DNA from: Acetobacteroides hydrogenigenes
GTDB lineage: Bacteria > Bacteroidota > Bacteroidia > Bacteroidales > ZOR0009
Assembly: GCF_004340205.1 (NCBI RefSeq)
Contig: NZ_SLWB01000009.1
Location: 62,001 to 126,000, forward strand
Reading direction: 5' to 3'
Length of the DNA: 64,000 nt
Made by a program: the position numbers and the translations under genes. The notes beneath the pieces are model-generated. The model had not been told where the DNA came from. It searched no databases and was given only the letters and a program-made list of their open reading frames with translations. Each line of letters begins with the position of its first letter. Positions within the stretch are counted from its first letter, which is position 1. Shown piece by piece: positions 55,533-61,675 of this stretch.

Positions 55533-55563
55533 GAAAAAGCCTCGCATTTGCGGGGCTTTTTTT
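55533..55563 (+). terminator. Terminator of the sdh operon
   Basis: AAAGCCTCGC and GCGGGGCTTT pair around ATTT and are followed by a long T run. Confidence 0.85.
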
Positions 55564-55687
55564 GTTTTCATGGATCTTGGCATTTAAAAAAAACTACTTT
55601 TGTTATCAGAAATATTGCCTTATACTGAAGACCTACTACTATTATTGATTAACTATAATTTTTCAAAATATCTAAACCATAATAGGA

Positions 55688-56206
55688 ATGAACCGCTTTG
55701 TCCTCCGATGCATAGTTCGCGTACAACAACTCCCGTTTACTCCGTATGTAATGCTCTTTTTGCTGCTATTCCTTTTGGTAGGGTTGCCCTATTCGCCAGT
55801 CGATTACCTAAAGGGAGATTGGATAGAAACAGCTGCTCACAATCCGCTTCTAACCTTCGTTCTTACCTGTATTGTGGCGCCACTGGTGCTCTCGCTCATC
55901 TTTCTGTTTGCCCCCAACGTAAACCATAGTACGCCCAATAGCCTTAAAAGTAAGCGTACGGCAGGTGCCCCTGCACTAGTATTCGCCATTATAACCTTTT
56001 CGACATCCGGTCATATCCTAAACTCTATGGTAATGGGTGTGGTACTTTGCCTTTGCTACTATGGCTACTGTAAGCAGGGTAAAAAAGCAGCCTATTGGGC
56101 CGTGACAACCGTTCTCATTCTCCGAAATCTGCTGGTTTACCTTTATATCCTGTGCGCTGACAATGTGCAGGGATCTTTTGTACTAACACTAATCAAAAAT
56201 CTCTAA
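55688..56206 (+). CDS. Small multi-helix membrane protein
   Basis: The 172-residue protein has about four predicted membrane helices (YVMLFLLLFLLVGLPYSPVD first). I recognise no family. Its TAA overlaps the ATG of the CPBP gene that follows (TAATGA at 56204-56209), so the two are translationally coupled. It may act with the CPBP proteins, but this is inference from position. Confidence 0.6.
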   Translation: MNRFVLRCIVRVQQLPFTPYVMLFLLLFLLVGLPYSPVDYLKGDWIETAAHNPLLTFVLTCIVAPLVLSLIFLFAPNVNHSTPNSLKSKRTAGAPALVFAIITFSTSGHILNSMVMGVVLCLCYYGYCKQGKKAAYWAVTTVLILRNLLVYLYILCADNVQGSFVLTLIKNL

Positions 56207-56961
56207 TGAACAGATCTCTTAAGCTACTCGCCTTTAACATCCTTTTCTCCTTAGTTGTTGGTGTACCTTTAAGTATGGTTGGCCTCATCTTCGAGGTGGT
56301 TGGTTTTCCCAAAAACGAAATTAGCGGCATAACAACCAGTCTTGGAATAGCCATTGCAACCGCAATAACCATTTACTACGGCTACCGAAAGAGGTACATG
56401 CAGCGTAGCGACTTTTCGTACAACCTTTCTGGCATTCAGGTAGGCTATACCTTTATCCTATTCCTGCTCCTTTTTGTCCTAATTGGCATTTTTAATGAGT
56501 ACGTACCGCTACCCAACGTCTTCGATTGGATGAATGTTGACTTTACCTCTGCTGCAACCATTATTGCAGCCGTAATTGTTGCCCCTATTGGCGAGGAGAT
56601 CATCTTTAGGGGAATGATCACCAAGCTGCTGCTCGAGGAATACCGCCCAGTAAAGGCCATAATCATCTCGGCGCTCATCTTTGGAATCATACACTTCAAC
56701 CCGGCACAGATACCGGGAGCGTTTGTGATAGGACTACTCTTCGGCTGGCTCTACTACAGAACTCGAAGCGTAATTCCTGGTATAGTTCTTCACTTTATCA
56801 ACAACGCGGTTGCTGTTGGTGGTGCAATCTACCTTGGAGAAGAGTGGGAGGTCAACAACAGTATTGTAGCAATTTCGTTACTCGTCCTTTCGCTTATTAC
56901 CCTACCATTTATCTTTAAACGGGCGCAGCTCGCTTTTGCGAGAAACGAGGAGTATCCATAA
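56206..56961 (+). CDS. CPBP family intramembrane protease
   Basis: The 251-residue membrane protein has about eight helices with the CPBP motifs EEIIFRGMITKLLLEE, FGIIHFNPAQIPGAF and VLHFINNAVAV, which provide the catalytic Glu-Glu and His residues. The substrate is unknown. It is coupled to the upstream membrane protein gene and followed by a second, more diverged CPBP-type gene. Confidence 0.9.
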   Translation: MNRSLKLLAFNILFSLVVGVPLSMVGLIFEVVGFPKNEISGITTSLGIAIATAITIYYGYRKRYMQRSDFSYNLSGIQVGYTFILFLLLFVLIGIFNEYVPLPNVFDWMNVDFTSAATIIAAVIVAPIGEEIIFRGMITKLLLEEYRPVKAIIISALIFGIIHFNPAQIPGAFVIGLLFGWLYYRTRSVIPGIVLHFINNAVAVGGAIYLGEEWEVNNSIVAISLLVLSLITLPFIFKRAQLAFARNEEYP

Positions 56962-57079
56962 CAATGCATTATCCCGATTTGGAATAGCTAATGCCAATTC
57001 CCTATCGGGATATAAAGATCACAAACAAAGCATTTACTTATTAGTAATCCATTATCAACAACATAAACATACAACTTCA

Positions 57080-57781
57080 ATGAAAGAATTCTTCAGCTTT
57101 CTTCTGTCTCCATACGACAAGCCTATGGTAGAAGGTTGGCGCAGTAAAGCGCGTTTTACACTAGGCTCTTTAGGTATTCTAGTTGTACTGCTACTGGCTA
57201 ATGCAGCACTACAAATGCTCTACATCTATTTTACAGGAAGTAAAAGCCATTTGGAAACATGGCAGGCCTATGACAATGGATTAGCCTCTATTGCTAAAGA
57301 AATTGGACCTTCATTTCTTCTATTTTACGGCTGCATAATCGGACCATTTATGGAAGAGGCTGCCTTCAGGCTCCCTTTCTCCTTTAAGCGCGGCCATGTC
57401 TTAGTTGGGCTGCCTATTCTTGTACTCCTAATCTCATTCGTCTTGGGCAATTGGTATTTATTTGTTGGAGTTGTTATTCTAATGGGAAGCGTAGCTTTTT
57501 TTGTTCGTCAAAAAATTACTCAGGAACAGCTGGATGCCTTAAAGAAGAAGCATGGTAAGACGCTACTTCATTCAGTCGCATTGCTGTTTGCCCTACTGCA
57601 TATCGGAAATTACGGTGAGTTTAGCATTACCCACATGGGCAGCTACTTCTTCTCCATTGGTAGCATCCTGATATCTGCTTATTTTTTCTACTACGTAAGA
57701 TTACGTGCCGGTTTTCTTTATGGCTTTGTACTGCATGCAGCAATGAATTCTTTTATGCTTTCTGAATTCTTCCACAATTAA
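57080..57781 (+). CDS. Diverged CPBP-like membrane protein
   Basis: The 233-residue protein has about six to seven helices. It keeps recognisable CPBP features, EEAAFRLPF (FMEEAAFR), ALLHIGNYGEF and VLHAAMNSF, with the Arg of EExxxR and the His positions intact, so it may still be active. The ATG at 57080 follows family N-termini best; the open frame runs upstream into the preceding gene. Confidence 0.75.
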   Translation: MKEFFSFLLSPYDKPMVEGWRSKARFTLGSLGILVVLLLANAALQMLYIYFTGSKSHLETWQAYDNGLASIAKEIGPSFLLFYGCIIGPFMEEAAFRLPFSFKRGHVLVGLPILVLLISFVLGNWYLFVGVVILMGSVAFFVRQKITQEQLDALKKKHGKTLLHSVALLFALLHIGNYGEFSITHMGSYFFSIGSILISAYFFYYVRLRAGFLYGFVLHAAMNSFMLSEFFHN

Positions 57782-57877
57782 CCAATCAGCTTAGAACAAA
57801 TATGCGTTACAAAAAACATAAGACGGTGCATTTATTTTATCTGGCTTGCCAGCTCTAATTATTAATACAGAACCAAC

Positions 57878-58006
57878 ATGGATAACGTTGAAGAACTTAA
57901 AAAGCAAAACAAACGGCTAAAAATAGCCAATGCCATTATTAAAGCATATGTGTTTATGCTTATAATATACTATTCCGTACACATTATTGTAGGATACTTA
58001 AAGTAA
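57878..58006 (+). CDS. Single-helix micro-protein 1
   Basis: The 42-residue ORF has a polar, coiled-coil-like N-terminus (MDNVEELKKQNKRLK) and one hydrophobic helix (AYVFMLIIYYSVHIIVGYL). It sits 8 bp before a second ORF of the same design. The shared EELKKQN/EKLRQQN motif indicates duplicates. Function is unknown. It lies just after the CPBP cluster and may act as a membrane-bound regulator or as a partner of the nearby membrane proteins. Confidence 0.6.
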   Translation: MDNVEELKKQNKRLKIANAIIKAYVFMLIIYYSVHIIVGYLK

Positions 58007-58014
58007 AAGAGCTT

Positions 58015-58134
58015 ATGAATGAAGAAAAATTAAGACAGCAAAACATCGAGCTAAAACGAAAAGTAAAAAGGGGGGTAATTTTTATTATTATAACGATTCT
58101 GGTTGCTCTTTACGACAGATTTGTTCCGTGGTAA
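58015..58134 (+). CDS. Single-helix micro-protein 2
   Basis: The 39-residue ORF (MNEEKLRQQNIELKRKVKRG then a helix VIFIIITILVALYDRFVPW) repeats the layout of the ORF just upstream: charged helix followed by one membrane span. The tandem pair with only 8 bp between suggests real small genes rather than chance. Function is unknown. Confidence 0.6.
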   Translation: MNEEKLRQQNIELKRKVKRGVIFIIITILVALYDRFVPW

Positions 58135-58152
58135 TTTTAAAGATGTAAAAGT

Positions 58153-58190
58153 CACCCCCAACACCAAGCGCACTCGGTATTGGGGGTTAG
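58153..58190 (-). terminator. Terminator of helical paralogue 2
   Basis: On the minus strand AACCCCCAATACCGAG and CTTGGTGTTGGGGGT pair. It is nearly identical to the terminator after the 22516 gene, supporting cassette duplication. Confidence 0.85.
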
Positions 58191-58239
58191 CAATGAGTAA
58201 ATTTTTATCTTAAGAAAAACAAATAGTCATTGTGTAGGG

Positions 58240-58965
58240 CTACTCCTCCTGAGCTTCCGGAGCCGATGCCTTTGCCGGATCGTCAGCATCCTTTTTTGCC
58301 GCAGGGGCATCGTAAAGGTTGTACTGCTGCTGCTTGGCGTAGCTATCGCGGAAGGCAATCTTCCCTATTTCGCTTATGTTACGGGTAAAGTTCCATACCG
58401 CGTTGAACTTGGCGATCCTTTCCTCGGTGTCGGCAGGCTGTGTAGTTTTGGCAACCGATTGCTGTACCATTGCCTCATTTAGCTTCAGCTTGCTTGCGCC
58501 TAGGTTTTCCATAAATCCGACGGGTAGGCGCTTGCTCAGCCTCTCCTTATACTCCGGCTTTTCGGCAACCGTTGTAACCAGGCTAATCTGGCGTATCATC
58601 TTCTCCGGGCTTTTGCGGGCATTTTCAATTCCGCGTTCACCAAATTCGATAGCGGCTGCAGCGTTGCTGGCAAACTCGCGATTTACATGAAAGTAGAAGA
58701 TTTGCATCTCGCCCTTACAGTGCTCCATTAGGTCGTTCACCTTTTGGGTTGCAATCGTGATGGCGGCTTTAGATTCCAAGCTGGTGTAATCGTTTAGACA
58801 GGCATCGATGTTAGCGTCCCACTGTTCGAGCTGCTCCTGCGTTAAGCTGGGTTCTACCTTCTTTAGCGACTCTAAGTCACCTTTAGCAAGCTCTACTTTA
58901 GTTTTCGATTCCGTTAACATGTCGTTATCCGACATCGCATAGTTGCGATTTAGTAGTTTAGGCAT
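58240..58965 (-). CDS. Helical protein of unknown function, paralogue 2
   Basis: The 241-residue soluble, probably all-alpha protein is a full-length homologue of the 22516-23250 product, sharing MLTE-KTK, LNDY-SLES, KPEY-, RLP-G, PADTE-RIAK and SYAKQQQY blocks. The C-terminal tail is acidic and Pro/Ala-rich (KDADDPAKASAPEAQEE). It has no signal peptide. Its terminator matches that of the paralogue. Upstream of its start, at 59270-59456, lies array D with a unit sequence unlike array B, so the protein was kept while the repeat changed. Confidence 0.8.
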   Translation of the reverse strand: MPKLLNRNYAMSDNDMLTESKTKVELAKGDLESLKKVEPSLTQEQLEQWDANIDACLNDYTSLESKAAITIATQKVNDLMEHCKGEMQIFYFHVNREFASNAAAAIEFGERGIENARKSPEKMIRQISLVTTVAEKPEYKERLSKRLPVGFMENLGASKLKLNEAMVQQSVAKTTQPADTEERIAKFNAVWNFTRNISEIGKIAFRDSYAKQQQYNLYDAPAAKKDADDPAKASAPEAQEE

Positions 58966-59269
58966 CAGTATTAATGTTTTACTGAGTGGTAATTATGCAG
59001 AATATCGGCTAATCCTGCTTAGCAGCGTGGTTAAGACACATTTACAAGCTGTTTGGCTACCCTAACCAAGCATGCATACAAGTTAGTAAATAGTTAAAAT
59101 ATCGCACAATACATATTAATATTATTTAACTTTTATTCTGTACCTATTTTAGTCCATCTCCCTCCTAATGCGCCATGTGCAGCACCTCTAATGGGAAGCA
59201 ACCACGTAACAGCAAGAGGTAGCCAGGTTAACTACCAACTTTAATCAGCATAGCATAAGGCAAACGAAG

Positions 59270-59456
59270 CTTAGCTAATACCTGCCGGAGCTTAATGGGA
59301 CGTTATTGCTCTTTAATAGCCCGTTGCCAGGCTTAATGGCAGATTTCTGCGCTTAATGAGGATTTTGCATGCCTTAACGAAACATTTCCGAAGCTTAACG
59401 GAATCTTTCCGAAATTTAGTGGAATCTTTCGAAAGTATTTAGCATACATTAAGCTT
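59270..59456. repeat. Array D: 20-21-bp direct repeats
   Basis: Units related to CTTAACGGAATCTTTCCGAA start at 59270, 59291, 59312, 59332, 59352, 59373, 59394 and 59415, with a final decayed unit from 59436. Spacing is 21 bp except for two of 20. The array starts 305 bp upstream of the minus-strand gene at 58240-58965. Its unit sequence differs from arrays A, B and C. Confidence 0.85.
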
Positions 59457-60712
59457 CGCATACTTTCTTTTAAAGGGAGAAAACCTTCTACTAAGCCAAT
59501 TTAGCCTACCGTAAGGCGGTGACAATCGTACTTTTAGTTTGGAATTCTTTGTTTAAAAGCCTAAAACCTCCCGTAGGATGGTACCAACCTTACCTTAAAC
59601 GCTGTTGATAAAGAATAGAGAGCTGCGGCTAGGGCTAGAACTTACCATTTTTCAGCGAAATGCCATGCACTTGCTCCCGACATCAGCGGGTAGGCTTTCC
59701 CTAAGCTTTTTCTCCTGCAAGAAAGGCGACCAGATGCCTTCTTAAAGGGCAATGCTATTTACTTAAGGCATATCGCCCTTCCTCGGAGTGTTATCCCGTG
59801 CTTGTTATGCAATTTAATGGCTGTTCGAAGGCAGGGCGTTCGTTTTTAGGTAATGGTACCACTCTTTATCGAAGGTTGTCCCCCGCTGGCAGGGCTTAGG
59901 TAGTGGATTTAGGGTAGCGTAGAGTTGACTAAAACATCATATTTCTCCATAAACTCACATTTTACAGCCCCTACCTCTGTAAGCAATGTCGTTAAGTAAA
60001 GGAAAGACGTTCCCTGGAAGTGTCATCCCATGCTTGTCACGGAATCTTTAGATCGACGTAGTCAAACTATAGTTCGGCGTAGCCAATCTAATGAGCAGAC
60101 CAAAGGTTGGAAATCCCGAGAAGTTGGGGCCTTTTTAAATCCATTGAATTCTCGATTAGATTCCGGGACAAGACCGGAATGATAGCGCTGATTGAGCTCT
60201 ATGCTTAGCTTAGCAATATTGCCACCCGCCTGCGGGGGATATGCCTTGTGCTACGGCATACTAACTTCTTAATATCGGCCTCTTTGATGAAAGAAGGATT
60301 CTTAAAAGCGACATTCCTGTATCCGAAGGGCGCGTTCTTAGGATCAATCGGATTTAGCCTTCGATTGGCGACCCGAACTAAGGGCTCCGGGACAAGCCAG
60401 GAATGACAGCGCCGATAAAGCAACATGCTTAAGCTAATGGCATAGCCCTAAAAGGAGTGCAAGCCCAATAAGAAGCCCTACAATCAGATTAGCCCCAATA
60501 GGCCAGCCGCAGCCACTTCCTATTCGATTTTGCCCCACTCTACATTAAAAATTAAACGGATGGGTGAGCACAAAAGGATTCTACAAAGAATTGGAATTGA
60601 AATTATGACCTCAAAAAAATAAAGCAGCCCAAAGCCGAAAAGCATCGATGTCGTTATAAAATATTAGCCAACAGCCAAATGTAAAGTCTCACCAATGAAA
60701 AGACAAAAATCA
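59457..60712. other. Long non-coding region with dispersed repeats
   Basis: No convincing gene is seen over about 1.25 kb. Repeat pairs are visible: CTCGGAGTGTTATCCCGTGC followed by TTGTTATG (59795) with CTGGAAGTGTCATCCCATGC (60014); ATTCCGGGACAAGACCGGAA (60157) with CTCCGGGACAAGCCAGGAAT (60388); and a GTCCCCCGCTGGCAGGG element (59878). A short minus-strand ORF at 60205-60426 lies within these repeats and is not supported. Confidence 0.5.
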
Positions 60713-60713
60713 T

Positions 60714-60796
60714 TTATCGAAAAACAGTAAATATTTCTTGAAAAACAAAAATATTGTAATATGTTTGCATATCGAATTTCGATAAATAAGTATCGT
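60714..60796 (+). promoter_or_regulatory. Promoter and TATCGA operator boxes of the DUF2975-XRE pair
   Basis: A TATGTTTG box at 60760-60767 fits TAnnTTTG, with a CTTG-like -33 near 60737. TATCGA boxes occur at 60715, in the palindrome TATCGAATTTCGATA (60770-60784) and at 60791. The palindrome overlaps the expected transcription start, as for an autorepressor, and the XRE protein encoded by this operon is the natural candidate. Confidence 0.6.
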
Positions 60797-60798
60797 TT

Positions 60799-61431
60799 AT
60801 GGATAAGAAGCTGCTGATACGGGTACGTCTGCTAAATGTGGTAATCGCACTACTGCTTATCGTCTCCCTATCTACCGACTTCGTTAGCGGATTTAAGGAG
60901 GGGGTACGTTCGGCAAAGCTTGGCAAGCAAAAAAACGCTTCGACGGAGCTCTACTTTGTGTCGCTACGCCCCTTGGAAAGCAGAAGCGAGCTTAAGGTGG
61001 CAACCACCAACGGCTCGGAAGCGCTAGCCACCATCAACGAGGCAACGGTTATTCTGCACAACAGCCAAAAGCCCATCGGGAAGCTTGTATCCGATACAAC
61101 AATGGCGGTGCTTACATTAGGTATAATTGGTTGGCTTATTATCCTTATTTGGAAGATAACAGCGTCGCTGGGTCGGGGCAACGTGCTTACGCGCCGCAAC
61201 CTAATCCGCGTTAGGGCAATCGGAATCCTGCTAATCGTTAAGGAAGCCGTATTTATCGGCTCGCAGTACGTCGATCTGCACTACATAAAGTCGGTGGCAC
61301 AGGTAAAAGGCTACGAGATGGTGGTCGACCTCTCGTGCACCCAAATCGTGGTAGGGCTAATGCTGCTGGTGTTTGCCGAAATACTGGTGGTGGCCAACCG
61401 CATTAAAGAAGAACAAGAATTAACCATCTGA
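60799..61431 (+). CDS. DUF2975 membrane protein
   Basis: The 210-residue protein has about four predicted membrane helices (LLNVVIALLLIVSLSTDFVS, TLGIIGWLIILIWKI, and two near the C-terminus). The NVLTRRNLIRVRAIGILLIV segment is typical of DUF2975 proteins. These are regularly paired with a small XRE regulator, as here, where the next ATG starts one base after the stop codon. Function is unknown. Confidence 0.85.
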   Translation: MDKKLLIRVRLLNVVIALLLIVSLSTDFVSGFKEGVRSAKLGKQKNASTELYFVSLRPLESRSELKVATTNGSEALATINEATVILHNSQKPIGKLVSDTTMAVLTLGIIGWLIILIWKITASLGRGNVLTRRNLIRVRAIGILLIVKEAVFIGSQYVDLHYIKSVAQVKGYEMVVDLSCTQIVVGLMLLVFAEILVVANRIKEEQELTI

Positions 61432-61432
61432 T

Positions 61433-61639
61433 ATGCCAATAGTAGTAAATCTCGATGTAATGATGGCGAAGCGTAAGGTTTCGCTGGGCGAGCTGGCCGA
61501 TAGGGTGGGAATTACTCAGGCAAATCTCTCCATCCTTAAAACGGGCAAGGCCAAGGCCATCCGCTTTAGCACCTTGGAGATGCTATGCAAGGAGCTCGAC
61601 TGCCAGCCGGGCGACCTGCTGGAGTATCAACCGGAATAG
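61433..61639 (+). CDS. XRE/YozG-like transcriptional regulator
   Basis: This 68-residue Cro/CI-type helix-turn-helix protein begins MPIVVNLDVMMAKRKVSLGE, has the recognition region LADRVGITQANLSILKTGKA, and ends CQPGDLLEYQPE. It is translationally linked to the DUF2975 gene. It probably controls its own operon through the TATCGA boxes upstream. Confidence 0.92.
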   Translation: MPIVVNLDVMMAKRKVSLGELADRVGITQANLSILKTGKAKAIRFSTLEMLCKELDCQPGDLLEYQPE

Positions 61640-61675
61640 TTTTCTTCACAATTAATATTCACTAACATGCTTTTT

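Noticed and set aside
60205-60426. 73-residue minus-strand ORF
   Set aside because: It starts in the repeat near 60388 and overlaps other repeats. No ribosome binding site or family features.
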